A stretch of 64,000 nucleotides of DNA. It comes from Coriobacteriaceae bacterium. Lineage in GTDB: Bacteria; Actinomycetota; Coriobacteriia; Coriobacteriales; QAMH01. How positions within the stretch are numbered: position 1 is the first letter of the stretch; every line of letters begins with the position of its first letter. Both the position numbers and the translations under genes were made by a program. A model generated the notes under the pieces. It made no database searches. It worked only from the letters and a program-made list of their open reading frames with translations, and was not told the DNA's origin. Below are positions 18,018-26,789 of the stretch, in pieces. The DNA is taken from contig DAJPGJ010000001.1 in NCBI GenBank assembly GCA_025992705.1, positions 1,798,001 through 1,862,000 on the forward strand, given 5' to 3'.

Positions 18018-19252
18018 TGGAAGCACGTATCTTCGAGCACGCAAGTGCGATGCCAGCTCCGACCTGGTACTTCCTCCACATGAATGACGCGACCATCGAA
18101 ATCCCCGCGCAGCTTTCCTGCGAAGCCGATGCCGTCATCGAAACCGATGCCACGCTCGGTGACGCCACGGCCTTCGTCGAGGCCATGGAGGCGGCGCAAG
18201 CTGCCTGGGACAAGGTCTATGGCGACAAGCCCGTACTGACCAACGCCGTCGACGAACAGGCCGAGGAACTCGGCGGTCTGGCGCTGTCCGCGTACCAGAA
18301 GAAGGCCGACGCGATGGAGCAGGCCAAGAGCCTGGCCGCGTCCTTCGAGCAGGGCATGGGCGAGGAAGTCAGCGACTGGATCCGCGAGATGGCCTGCCAG
18401 ACGCGTTCCATCATCGCGCCAGCTGGCTCAAACCACACGGCATGCATCCAGATAAGCGGCGTCGACGGGGGTGCCAACATGGCCGCCATCGACCTCGTCG
18501 CCCACGAGGGCGCGACTCTCGACGTCGCCGTCATCGTGGACTCCCCCGCTTTCGGCACGGGCGTCACCGGCAGCTCCATCCGCATCTTTGCCGCCGAGGG
18601 CGCACACGTCGCGCTGCGTCGCGTCCAGACGCTCGATGACACCTGGACCGACCTCGATGACATGGGGTTGTTCGCTGCGGACAACGCAACCATCGACGTA
18701 CATCAGACCGTGCTCGGCGCGGGCAAATCGTACACGGGCCTTGCAGGCGACCTACGCGGCCACAACTCCACCATCAACGTCTACACGCACTACCTGGGCC
18801 ATGGCGAGCAGGAACTCGACTTCAACTACATCCTGCGACACCACGGCACCAAGTCAACCTGCAACCTCTACGCCAACGGCGTGCTTGCCGGCACAAGCAA
18901 GAAGACGCTGCGCGGCACCATCGACCTCATTCGCGGGGCCAAGGGCGCCGTGGGCCACGAGGTCGACAACGTGCTGCTCGTCGACGAGGGCGTGAGCAAC
19001 AAGACCGTCCCCAACATCCTCTGCAACGAGGACGACGTCATGGGCAACCATGGGGCGACCATCGGCCACATCAAGGCCGACCAGCTCTTCTACCTGGAAA
19101 GCCGCGGTCTGTCGCCCGAGCAGGCCGAGCAGATGTTCATCACCGCGACGCTCGAGGACGCTTGGCTCAACGCCGCCAACGACGTGACCAAGCAAGCCGT
19201 CGCGCGCCTCGGCAACACGATCGTGGAGAACTTCGAGGAGGTTTACCTGTGA
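18017..19252 (+). CDS. sufD: Fe-S cluster assembly protein SufD
   Basis: SufD is the SufB paralogue of the SufBC2D complex. The C-terminal half carries the family signature: HNSTINVYTHYLGHGEQELD, a right-handed beta-helix region with KKTLRGTIDLIRGAKGAVGHE, NKTVPNILCNEDDVMGNHGATIGHI and YLESRGLSPEQAE. The N-terminal 130 residues are less conserved. The gene overlaps sufB by one base and sufS by four bases. At 411 residues it has the typical length. Confidence 0.93.
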   Translation: MEARIFEHASAMPAPTWYFLHMNDATIEIPAQLSCEADAVIETDATLGDATAFVEAMEAAQAAWDKVYGDKPVLTNAVDEQAEELGGLALSAYQKKADAMEQAKSLAASFEQGMGEEVSDWIREMACQTRSIIAPAGSNHTACIQISGVDGGANMAAIDLVAHEGATLDVAVIVDSPAFGTGVTGSSIRIFAAEGAHVALRRVQTLDDTWTDLDDMGLFAADNATIDVHQTVLGAGKSYTGLAGDLRGHNSTINVYTHYLGHGEQELDFNYILRHHGTKSTCNLYANGVLAGTSKKTLRGTIDLIRGAKGAVGHEVDNVLLVDEGVSNKTVPNILCNEDDVMGNHGATIGHIKADQLFYLESRGLSPEQAEQMFITATLEDAWLNAANDVTKQAVARLGNTIVENFEEVYL

Positions 19253-20484
19253 GTTCGATCGACATCATAGCCAATCCGTACAAGAAGGATTTCCCGCTTC
19301 TCGCATCCATGCCAGACCTGGCGTTTCTCGATAGCGCGGCCACCGCACAGCGCCCCGCATGCGTCATCGAGGCAGTGGACCACTTCTACAAGACCATGAA
19401 CGCCAATCCGCTGCGAGGTCTCTACGAGCTTTCCATCGAGGCGACCGAAGCCATCGAGAATACGCGCAAGCTCATCGCGCGCTTCATCGGCATTGGCGAG
19501 GAAAACGCACGTGACATAGTCTTCAACCGCAACGCCTCCGAGGCACTCAACATCGTCGCGCAGTCCTTCGGCCCCACCGTGGTCGAGGAAGGCGATGAGG
19601 TATGCATCACCATCATGGAGCATCACAGCAACCTCATTCCCTGGCAGCAACTCTGCAAGAAGACCGGAGCAAAGCTTGTCTACATGTACTGCGACAAGGA
19701 CGGCTTCATCTCCGAAGAGGAGATGCTCGCCAAGATCGGCCCCAAGACCAAGATCGTCGCGGCGGCGCACGTCTCGAACGTCCTTGGCGTCACCAACCCC
19801 ATCGCCCGTATGGCGCAGCTCGCGCACGAGAACGGCGCGTACATGGTGGTCGATGGCGCACAGTCCGTACCGCACATGCCCGTCGACGTCACCAAGCTCG
19901 GTTGTGATTTCTTCGCCTTCTCCGGCCATAAGGTCTTCGGGCCCTTTGGCGTGGGCGTTCTCTGGGGCAAGCACGAGTTGCTCGAGAGCATGCCACCGTT
20001 CCTCACGGGCGGCGAGATGATCGACTACGTAAGCGAGCAGGACGCCGTCTGGTCCCCCGTCCCCGAGAAGTTCGAGGCGGGCACGCAAGACGCCGCCGGC
20101 ATCTACGCGACGGGCGTGGCAATCGAGTACGCCAATGGCATCGGTATCGAGGCCATGGAAGAGCGCGAGAAGGCGCTCATGCGCTACTTGGCCGAGCGCA
20201 TGGAGGCGCTCAAGTTCATCGAGGTCGTGGGCCCTGCAGACCCGGATGCGCGCAGCGGCGCCTTCAGCTTCAACGTCACCGGCGTGCACCCGCATGATGT
20301 CTCAGGCATTCTGAGCGGCGAGAACATCGCGATTCGCGCCGGTCATCACTGCGCCCAGCCTCTACTGCTCTTCCTCGGCATGCACACGTGCTGCCGTGCG
20401 AGCGTGGCGTTCTACAACGACGCGCATGATATCGATAGGCTCATCGACGGGCTCGAGCTCGTGGGAAGGATGTTCAATGTCTAA
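19249..20484 (+). CDS. sufS: Cysteine desulfurase SufS
   Basis: SufS is a PLP enzyme that removes sulfur from cysteine and passes it to SufU. Visible features are FLDSAATAQRP near the start, HHSNLIPWQ, DGAQSVPHMPVDV, the Schiff-base lysine in FSGHKVFGP, and the catalytic cysteine in RAGHHCAQPL (about residue 366). I choose GTG 19249 (411 residues): GAGGAGG lies eight bases upstream and the start overlaps the sufD stop by four bases, as expected in a tight operon. sufU overlaps its end. Confidence 0.95.
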   Translation: MSSIDIIANPYKKDFPLLASMPDLAFLDSAATAQRPACVIEAVDHFYKTMNANPLRGLYELSIEATEAIENTRKLIARFIGIGEENARDIVFNRNASEALNIVAQSFGPTVVEEGDEVCITIMEHHSNLIPWQQLCKKTGAKLVYMYCDKDGFISEEEMLAKIGPKTKIVAAAHVSNVLGVTNPIARMAQLAHENGAYMVVDGAQSVPHMPVDVTKLGCDFFAFSGHKVFGPFGVGVLWGKHELLESMPPFLTGGEMIDYVSEQDAVWSPVPEKFEAGTQDAAGIYATGVAIEYANGIGIEAMEEREKALMRYLAERMEALKFIEVVGPADPDARSGAFSFNVTGVHPHDVSGILSGENIAIRAGHHCAQPLLLFLGMHTCCRASVAFYNDAHDIDRLIDGLELVGRMFNV

Positions 20485-20932
20485 TGGCTCTACCAGCAGC
20501 ATTTACTCTGCTGCGCTGATGGATCACAACGCCCATCCCGACTATCGATACGAGCTCGAGGACGCAACGCACAGCCACGACGGCATCAACGCAAGCTGCG
20601 GTGACGAGCTCACGCTCTACCTCAAGATCGATGATGCGAACGACATCATCGAGGAGGCCTCGTTCACGGGGCACGGCTGCGCCATCAGCCAGGCATCCGC
20701 CGACATGATGGCCGGTCTCATCGAGGGGGAATCCGTTGACGAGGCAAAGCGCTTGCTCGGGCTCTTCATCGGCATGATCCAAGGCAACGAGCTCTCCGAG
20801 GACGACATCGAGGACCTCGACGAGGCCGCCGAGCTTCAGTCAATCTCGCGCATGCCCGCGCGCGTCAAGTGCGCCGAGCTTGCCTGGCGCACCCTCAACG
20901 GCATCCTCACCGAGCGCGAGGCCGAGAAATAA
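20477..20932 (+). CDS. sufU: SufU-type iron-sulfur assembly / sulfur acceptor protein
   Basis: SufU accepts persulfide sulfur from SufS, usually through a zinc-bound cysteine. The 151-residue protein has the U-type scaffold motifs NASCGDEL, GHGCAISQASADMM and RVKCAELAW, giving the three conserved cysteines, plus the insertion after GCAIS typical of SufU rather than IscU. ATG 20477 has GGAAGGA seven bases upstream and overlaps the end of sufS by eight bases. Last gene of the suf operon. Confidence 0.94.
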   Translation: MSNGSTSSIYSAALMDHNAHPDYRYELEDATHSHDGINASCGDELTLYLKIDDANDIIEEASFTGHGCAISQASADMMAGLIEGESVDEAKRLLGLFIGMIQGNELSEDDIEDLDEAAELQSISRMPARVKCAELAWRTLNGILTEREAEK

Positions 20933-20965
20933 AGGGCGAGTACGCTAATCCGCGGCTCACTTGCA

Positions 20966-21150
20966 AGAAATTTTCGAAAGTGTGAGACCTTCAACAGTGC
21001 TATGTAGATTTTTGCCGTAAATGTGAGACTTTTGACAGTGTCATGTAAAAAATCACGAGAATGTGAGGCCTTTTCGCTGTCTGCTCTCACACTTTCGAAA
21101 AAAATCGACATGGAATGAAAGCAAGCCTCACACTTTCGAAAAAAAATGAC
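20966..21150. repeat. Cluster of direct and inverted repeats with the core TTTTCGAAAGTGTGAG
   Basis: The gap between the convergent sufU and mnmA genes holds three imperfect direct copies of a roughly 41-base unit (starting near 20966, 21007 and 21048), each with GTGAGRCCTT or GTGAGACTTTT followed by ACAGTG and ATGTA words. Two inverted copies of the unit's core follow: TTTTCGAAAGTGTGAG at 20971-20986 is perfectly complementary to 21086-21101 and to 21127-21142. The spacing is too irregular and the units too similar throughout for a CRISPR. Purpose unknown. Confidence 0.8.
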
Positions 21151-21161
21151 AGGCGCATGTC

Positions 21162-22229
21162 CTATATGACGATGCCGCCGCCGAGGCACTCCTCGTCACG
21201 GTAGATGGTGACCGACTGACCAGCCGCCACAGCGGGTACGCGTTCGTCGAAAGTGATGCGCGCCGCGTCCTCCCCCATCTCGACATGCGCCTCGACGAGC
21301 GGACGGGTATGCCGCGTACGCACCAGATAGCGCCCTGGTGCGGGCGCATCACCCGAAACCCAACGCACGTCGCCGAGCGCGAGCTCATCGGTCCATAGCG
21401 CATCGCAGTCGTGGTCCGCACTCACGTACACGACGTTCTCGGCCGTGTCCGTCTTGACCACGTAGCGTGCCGGGCCACCCCCAAGGTCGAGCCCCTTACG
21501 CTGACCGAGCGTGTAGAGGAACGCGCCCTCGTGCTGACCGAGCACGTCTCCCGTCTCGTATTCGATGATGTCACCCGCCTTGCGTTCGAGCTGCGAGAGC
21601 AGGAACTGCTGGATCGAAACCGGCCCTATGAAGCAGATGCCGTCGGAATCATGCTTGGTCGCGACCTCGAGCCCGCGCTGCGCGGCCATCTCCCGCACGA
21701 CCGCCTTGCTCTCGATCTCGCCGATGGGAAATAGCGTACGAGCCAGCACCGTCCCCGGCACACGCCATAAAAAGTAGGTCTGGTCCTTGTGCTCGTCGAG
21801 CGCGCGAAGCAAGTGGCCGGACTTCGCGCCCGGGTCGTCGAGAAGCACGCGTGCGTAATGCCCCGTTGCGATGTAGTCTGCGCCGTGCTCGAAGGCCTCG
21901 CGTGCGAAGACGCCGAACTTCACCTTCTCGTTGCACATGACGTCCGGATTGGGCGTGAGGCCACGCGCATAGCAATCGACCAGGTAGTCGACCACATCGC
22001 GTTTGTATTCCTCCTCGTAATCCCAAACCTCGAGGTCGATGCCCAGCTGCACGGCCACGCGCTCGGCATCGGCAAGGTCCTCGGCCCAGGGGCATTTGAA
22101 TCCCGGCAAATCGACCGACCAGTTGCGCATGTACACGCCCGTGACGTCGAAGCCCCATTCCACAAGCAGCGCCGCAGCCAGCGAGGAATCCACTCCCCCG
22201 CTCATGCCGACGATGACCTTCTGCGCCAT
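21162..22229 (-). CDS. mnmA: tRNA-specific 2-thiouridylase MnmA
   Basis: MnmA thiolates U34 of Lys, Glu and Gln tRNAs using ATP and a persulfide sulfur. The PP-loop GMSGGVDSSLAA is at the N-terminus. The two catalytic cysteines are in NPDVMCNEKVKFG (about residue 102) and SDGICFIG (about 200). The C-terminal region has TLGQRKGLDLGGG and a beta-barrel with PAVAAGQSVTIY. ATG 22229 has GAGG seven bases upstream. It lies downstream of a cysteine desulfurase on the same strand, which is its expected sulfur source. Confidence 0.96.
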   Translation of the reverse strand: MAQKVIVGMSGGVDSSLAAALLVEWGFDVTGVYMRNWSVDLPGFKCPWAEDLADAERVAVQLGIDLEVWDYEEEYKRDVVDYLVDCYARGLTPNPDVMCNEKVKFGVFAREAFEHGADYIATGHYARVLLDDPGAKSGHLLRALDEHKDQTYFLWRVPGTVLARTLFPIGEIESKAVVREMAAQRGLEVATKHDSDGICFIGPVSIQQFLLSQLERKAGDIIEYETGDVLGQHEGAFLYTLGQRKGLDLGGGPARYVVKTDTAENVVYVSADHDCDALWTDELALGDVRWVSGDAPAPGRYLVRTRHTRPLVEAHVEMGEDAARITFDERVPAVAAGQSVTIYRDEECLGGGIVI

Positions 22230-22259
22230 GTACGTCCTCTCCACTCACGGCTTTCAACA

Positions 22260-22500
22260 AAAATGAAGATACCACGTATTTCGAACGGAGCGGCTCCCCC
22301 TCCTGTCATTTCGAGCGAAGCGACCGTAAGGTCGCTCAGTCGAGAAATCTCTTGCCAAGATCTCTCCGTTCCGCGGTCTGACGACCGCTCCAGTCGAGAT
22401 GACAACGAAATGGCGAGATTTCTCCACTCCGGCGCTGCGCGCCTCCGGTCGAAATGACAATGGGGAGCACTGCGCGCCTGCGGTCGAAATGACAAGGCGC
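22260..22500. repeat. Cluster of CATTTCGA-type interspersed repeats
   Basis: The gap between mnmA and the cysteine desulfurase gene contains several copies, in both orientations, of a repeat built from TGTCATTTCGAGCGAAGCGACC and GAGAAATCTC words: forward copies near 22302 and 22342, inverted copies near 22395, 22445 and 22480. The arms can fold back on each other. Related copies (CATTTCGAGCGAAGCGGCC) flank the insertion sequence near 48075 and 48113. Similar intergenic repeats are common in gut actinobacteria. Confidence 0.75.
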
Positions 22501-22503
22501 GAG

Positions 22504-23673
22504 TTAGCCCACACGTTTCATTTCGGCACGAACGACCTCAATGATGATCTGCGCCGCCCGCTCGACCTGCTCGCGCGTCGTATCGTGCCCAAGCGTGATG
22601 CGCACGCTGCCTTCGGCGACTTCCGGCGACACGCCGATCGCCTCGAGCACGGGCGAAACCGTCATCTTGCTCGCGGCGCACGCCGAACCCGTCCCGACAT
22701 AGACACCGCGCTGATCGAGCGAGATGACAAGACGACGAGCAAGCAAGCCCGGAAAGGAGATGTGCAAGAGGTTATCGAGACGCTGGGCGTCACGCGTCGG
22801 CCCTGCAACGACGGCATCGGCAAACGCGACCGTCAGCGTAGCTTGTAGCCAATCGCGCAGCTCGCGCAGGCGCCTTGCCTCGTCCTCGCGCCGCTCGCGG
22901 GCAAGCTCGAAGGCGCGCGCGAAACCGATGATGCCCGGAACGTTTTCCGTCCCGCTGCGCAAGCCCGCCTCCTGGCCACCACCGCACACGAGCGGGCGTA
23001 GCTCGATGCCACTGCGCACCCAAAGCAAGCCCATCTGCTTGGGACCATACATCTTGGCAGCGGATACGGTGACAAGGTCCGCCCCGAGCGAGGAAACGTT
23101 GAGCGTCTTGAGCGCCGCCGCCTGCGAGGCATCCGTGTGCAGGTAAATGGGGCGCATATCACCAGCCGCAAGACGGCGCGCACGCTCGTCGCCCACGACC
23201 TGCGCAAGCTCGCGCAGCGGTTGGATCGTCCCAATCTCGCCATTAGCGAGGGCGATGCTGACGAGCTCCGTATCGGGGAGAATCGTTGCCTTCAAGGCAT
23301 CGGGACTCACGAAGCCCTGCGCATCAACAGGCACGAGCGATCCATTCTCGCGCGCTAACACGCAGCTGCGCATGCTCGCATGCTCAATGGCGCTCGCGAT
23401 AACGTGCGCGCCGGGCGCGGCGGCGGTAAGCGCGAGGTTGTTTGCCTCGGTCGCCCCCGCCGTGAAGACGATGTTGGCGGCCTTGCCCCCCATGAGGTGC
23501 GCGATGCGTGCACGGGCATCCTCCACGCTCGCATGCACTTGACGCGCAGGCGTATACGATGCCGAGGGGTTCGCAAAGTCCTGCGAGAAGTAGGGCAACA
23601 TCGCCTCGAGCACCTGCTCGTCGACAGGCGTTGCCGCCGCATAATCTAGATATATCCCCTCGTCAACGCTCAT
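22504..23673 (-). CDS. Cysteine desulfurase (IscS/NifS family)
   Basis: A PLP-dependent class V aminotransferase fold protein of 389 residues. It starts with YLDYAAATPVDEQV and has TAGATEANNLAL, IEHAS, HTDASQAAA, the PLP lysine in SAAKMYGPKQMG and the catalytic cysteine in TGSACAASK (about residue 326). The usual SxHK motif reads SAAK, a variation seen in this branch. Placed directly between ppk and mnmA on the same strand, it probably supplies sulfur for tRNA thiolation rather than for general Fe-S assembly, which the Suf system covers. No strong ribosome site precedes ATG 23673. Confidence 0.93.
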   Translation of the reverse strand: MSVDEGIYLDYAAATPVDEQVLEAMLPYFSQDFANPSASYTPARQVHASVEDARARIAHLMGGKAANIVFTAGATEANNLALTAAAPGAHVIASAIEHASMRSCVLARENGSLVPVDAQGFVSPDALKATILPDTELVSIALANGEIGTIQPLRELAQVVGDERARRLAAGDMRPIYLHTDASQAAALKTLNVSSLGADLVTVSAAKMYGPKQMGLLWVRSGIELRPLVCGGGQEAGLRSGTENVPGIIGFARAFELARERREDEARRLRELRDWLQATLTVAFADAVVAGPTRDAQRLDNLLHISFPGLLARRLVISLDQRGVYVGTGSACAASKMTVSPVLEAIGVSPEVAEGSVRITLGHDTTREQVERAAQIIIEVVRAEMKRVG

Positions 23674-23703
23674 GTTCGATGTATCTACCCAGCCGCTGCG
23701 ACC

Positions 23704-26700
23704 TTAGCTAAACAGACTCCTGAACCAGCCCTTTTTCTTGGGCGCCTCATGCTGCGCCTCATGCTGTGCTTCGTGCTCTTGCACCTCATCCGGTTCCTCG
23801 ACCTTGGGTGTCGTATGGGGGAAATCGCTCATGTACGAGCGCTCGCGCGCAAGACGCTGCTCGGTGCTTTCCGCACTCACCGGGACATCCGCTGTCACGG
23901 GCCTGGGAGCCTCAGCCGACTTCTTCGAGGGCTTGAAGTGCTTGCCGAGCGGCTGGTCATCCATGTTGACGTTTTCGTCCAGCATGGCAGAGGCGTTGAA
24001 TCCGGCACTATGCGCCGGCTTGGTCGTGATGAACGGCAGGTCCAGGTCAACCTTCTCCTTGCCCTTTTTCTCGGACTTCTTCTCGGATTTCTTTTCGACC
24101 TTCTTCTCGGGCTTGTCCTTTTTCTCGGACTTGTCCTTCTCCTTCTTGCCGCTCTTTTCCTTGTCCTTGTCCTTGTTCTTCTTGCCCGGCTTCTTGTCCG
24201 TAGGATCCTCGGCATTCTCCTCCGAGTTTGGAGTGCTTGGCAGGTCCTCGACCTCGGCCCCTGTCGAGAGCAGCTCGATGTCGGCCTCCTCCAACGCCTC
24301 GGGTTGCTCGTCTTCCTGCAACGAAGCAGGTTCAAGTTCAAATGCGGGTTCAGAATCAAGAACCGGTTCAGATTCGAGTTCAAGTTCAGATTCGACCTCT
24401 TGCTCAGGCTCAGGCTCAGGCTCCGGCTCCGGCTCAGGCTCCGGTTCAAGAACACGCTTGGACTCCTGCTTCGGTTCCACGGGCAGCGGAGCGACGCGCT
24501 TCACGCCCTGCATCGGATGGTCGATGCACCAGGCCTGCATGCTGAACTCCTCGTCACACGGACACATGTCCTTGTCGCGGCTTTCGGCGACCATCTTGTA
24601 TTCGCCATTGGCCTCGAGCGTGCGGGCCTTGACGTTGTCCTCGAAGATCTTGTCGAGGAAGAGCATGATTGCCTCGCGGGCGCGATGCGTGGTGATGGGC
24701 ACAGCCACCTCGACGCGATGCACGAGGTTGCGCGTCATGAGATCGGCCGAGCCAACATACATGCGCATGTCGTCGCCTTCACCGAAGACGAAGATGCGGC
24801 TGTGCTCGAGGAACTGACCGACGATGCTGCGCACGTGCACGTTCTCGGTCTTGCCCTCGATGCCGGGCACCATGCAGCAGATGCCGCGAATGTTCATGCG
24901 CACCTGCACGCCCGCCTGCGACGCCTTGGCCAGGCGGTCGATGATATCGCGCTCGGTAAGCGAGTTGCACTTGAGCGTGATGCGTCCGGCGGGACCCTTG
25001 GCGATCTCGCGGTCGATGAGCTTGAGGATGGTGCGCTTGATGGCCACCGGGGCGACGAGCAACCTGCGATAGTAGCCGTTCAGGTTGCCGATGAGCATGT
25101 TCTGGAAGAACGTGACGGCATCGCGGCCGATTTCGGCATCGGAGGTCATGAGGCTCAGGTCGGTGTAGAGGCGCGCCGTCTTCTCGTTGTAATTGCCCGT
25201 GCCTATCTGCGTGATGTAGGTTACGCCATCAGCGGAGCGCTTGGTGATCAGGCATACCTTGGAGTGGCACTTGTAGTTTTCCATGCCGTAGATGATGTTG
25301 CATCCGGCCTCCTCGAGACGTCCCGACCAGTCGATGTTGTTCGCCTCGTCAAAACGCGCACGCAGCTCCATGAGGACGGTGACTTCCTTGCCGTTCTCGG
25401 CCGCCTCGGCAAGGTGTTGCGCCACGCGCGACTCGCTCGCCAGACGATACACCGTGATCTTGATGGAGAGCACGTCCAGATCGATGGCCGCCTCTTGCAG
25501 CATGCGCAGGAAGGGATCGATGGAATCGTAGGGGAAGAACAGGAGGCGATCGCGCTCTTCGACCTGCGCTATGATCGAGCGGCCAAGATCGAACTCAGCC
25601 GACGCGCGCGGCACGAAGGGCGCGTAGCTGAGCTTGCCCCTCTTGTCGGCATCGACACGACGCTCCAGGCCAAAGACCCAGTCGAGGTTGATGGGGGCGC
25701 TGTACGTGTACATCTGGTTCTTCGTGAGCTTGAGACGCTTGAGCAAACCGGCGAGAAGCAGCTTCTCCGGCTTGCCCTCGACCTCGAGGCGCACGGGGTT
25801 GAGACGGTTGCGCTTCTTGAGCAGACGCGACACATGCAGGCGATAATCGCCCTCGTCATCGGCGAACTTCTCCTCGTCGAAGCTGATGTCGGCATTGCGC
25901 GTGACCGAGACGATGCACGGCTCGGATGTCTCGTAGATGTCGAAGATCTTCTTGACATGATGGGCGATGAGCTTCTCGGCACGCACGAAGTGAAGCGGTT
26001 CTTCCGGATCGCAGATGATGGGCGCGATGTTCTCCGGGACGGGCACGATGCCAAGGTGCTGACTGCCATCCTCCTCGCTCAGCAGCGTCGCGATGTAGAG
26101 CTCCTTGTTGCGCAGGTGCGGAAACGGATGACGCTCGTCGACGACCTGCGGCGAGAGCACGGGGCGTATGTACTCGCGATAATAATCGCGGGCAAAGCGA
26201 CGCTCCTTCTTGGAGAGATTGTCGAGGTCGAGCTCCTTGAACCCATAGGGCTCGAGGTCGGCAACGACCTGGGCGTAAATCTCGTCGCGCTCCTCGACGA
26301 GCGGCCTCACGGCAGCGAAGACGGCTTCGAGCTGCTCGCGTGGCGTCATGTTGGTCTTATTCTCGCGAATATCGGGCGCGATGATGGAAAGGTCCATGAG
26401 ACTGCCGACGCGTACCATGAAGAACTCGTCGAGATTCGTGCAGAAGATGCTGATGAATTTCAGACGTTCGAAAAGGGGCACGCTCGGGTCGAGCGCCTCC
26501 TCGAGAACGCGACGATCGAACTGCAACCAGGACAGTTCGCGATTTTGCGTGTACGAATAATCGAGTTCCTTGCGCTTGGCAGGCGCTTCCTCGAGACCTT
26601 CCTCGGGATTGCCATCCTGCACGACTTCGACTTCGGGCTCCTCCGAACTCTCGATGTCTTCTATGGTCTCGATGACCGCTTCTTCTGGAGTGACAACCTC

Positions 26701-26751
26701 GCCGATTTCTTCGAACTTTTCAGATGCATTCTCGGACATGGTCTCTTGCAT
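23704..26751 (-). CDS. ppk1: Polyphosphate kinase 1 with long acidic/lysine-rich C-terminal extension
   Basis: PPK1 makes inorganic polyphosphate from ATP. The core (about residues 60-745) has all four domains: NRELSWLQFDRRVLEEA, LDEFFMVRVG, DPFLRMLQEAA, ELRARFDEANN, the autophosphorylated histidine region YKCHSKVCLI, the second histidine in EHSRIFVFG, and GSADLMTRNLVHRVEV. An acidic N-terminal leader (1-55) precedes the core. A tail from about 750 to 1015 contains an EP repeat, an acidic segment, a Lys/Glu/Asp run (about 855-905) and ends in basic-aromatic KKKGWFRSLF. GGGGAG precedes ATG 26751. First or second gene of the TraX-ppk-desulfurase-mnmA strand. Confidence 0.95.
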   Translation of the reverse strand: MQETMSENASEKFEEIGEVVTPEEAVIETIEDIESSEEPEVEVVQDGNPEEGLEEAPAKRKELDYSYTQNRELSWLQFDRRVLEEALDPSVPLFERLKFISIFCTNLDEFFMVRVGSLMDLSIIAPDIRENKTNMTPREQLEAVFAAVRPLVEERDEIYAQVVADLEPYGFKELDLDNLSKKERRFARDYYREYIRPVLSPQVVDERHPFPHLRNKELYIATLLSEEDGSQHLGIVPVPENIAPIICDPEEPLHFVRAEKLIAHHVKKIFDIYETSEPCIVSVTRNADISFDEEKFADDEGDYRLHVSRLLKKRNRLNPVRLEVEGKPEKLLLAGLLKRLKLTKNQMYTYSAPINLDWVFGLERRVDADKRGKLSYAPFVPRASAEFDLGRSIIAQVEERDRLLFFPYDSIDPFLRMLQEAAIDLDVLSIKITVYRLASESRVAQHLAEAAENGKEVTVLMELRARFDEANNIDWSGRLEEAGCNIIYGMENYKCHSKVCLITKRSADGVTYITQIGTGNYNEKTARLYTDLSLMTSDAEIGRDAVTFFQNMLIGNLNGYYRRLLVAPVAIKRTILKLIDREIAKGPAGRITLKCNSLTERDIIDRLAKASQAGVQVRMNIRGICCMVPGIEGKTENVHVRSIVGQFLEHSRIFVFGEGDDMRMYVGSADLMTRNLVHRVEVAVPITTHRAREAIMLFLDKIFEDNVKARTLEANGEYKMVAESRDKDMCPCDEEFSMQAWCIDHPMQGVKRVAPLPVEPKQESKRVLEPEPEPEPEPEPEPEQEVESELELESEPVLDSEPAFELEPASLQEDEQPEALEEADIELLSTGAEVEDLPSTPNSEENAEDPTDKKPGKKNKDKDKEKSGKKEKDKSEKKDKPEKKVEKKSEKKSEKKGKEKVDLDLPFITTKPAHSAGFNASAMLDENVNMDDQPLGKHFKPSKKSAEAPRPVTADVPVSAESTEQRLARERSYMSDFPHTTPKVEEPDEVQEHEAQHEAQHEAPKKKGWFRSLFS
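24403..24447. repeat. Hexanucleotide tandem repeat encoding (Glu-Pro)n in ppk1
   Basis: About seven tandem GGCTCA/GGCTCC units (read on the plus strand) encode alternating Glu and Pro in the polyphosphate kinase tail. Repeats of six bases can change length by slippage without disturbing the frame. Confidence 0.8.
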
Positions 26752-26789
26752 GCCAACTCCCCTCTTATCAGCCTAGCCTTTTGATATTA

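Noticed and set aside
20966..21150. CRISPR array
   Set aside because: The repeats are imperfect, have no unique spacers of constant length, include inverted copies and have no cas genes nearby.
23749..26784. A 1011-codon open frame on the plus strand antisense to ppk1
   Set aside because: It mirrors the coding frame of a clear PPK1 gene; its leucine, histidine and arginine excess is typical of an antisense shadow in high-GC DNA.
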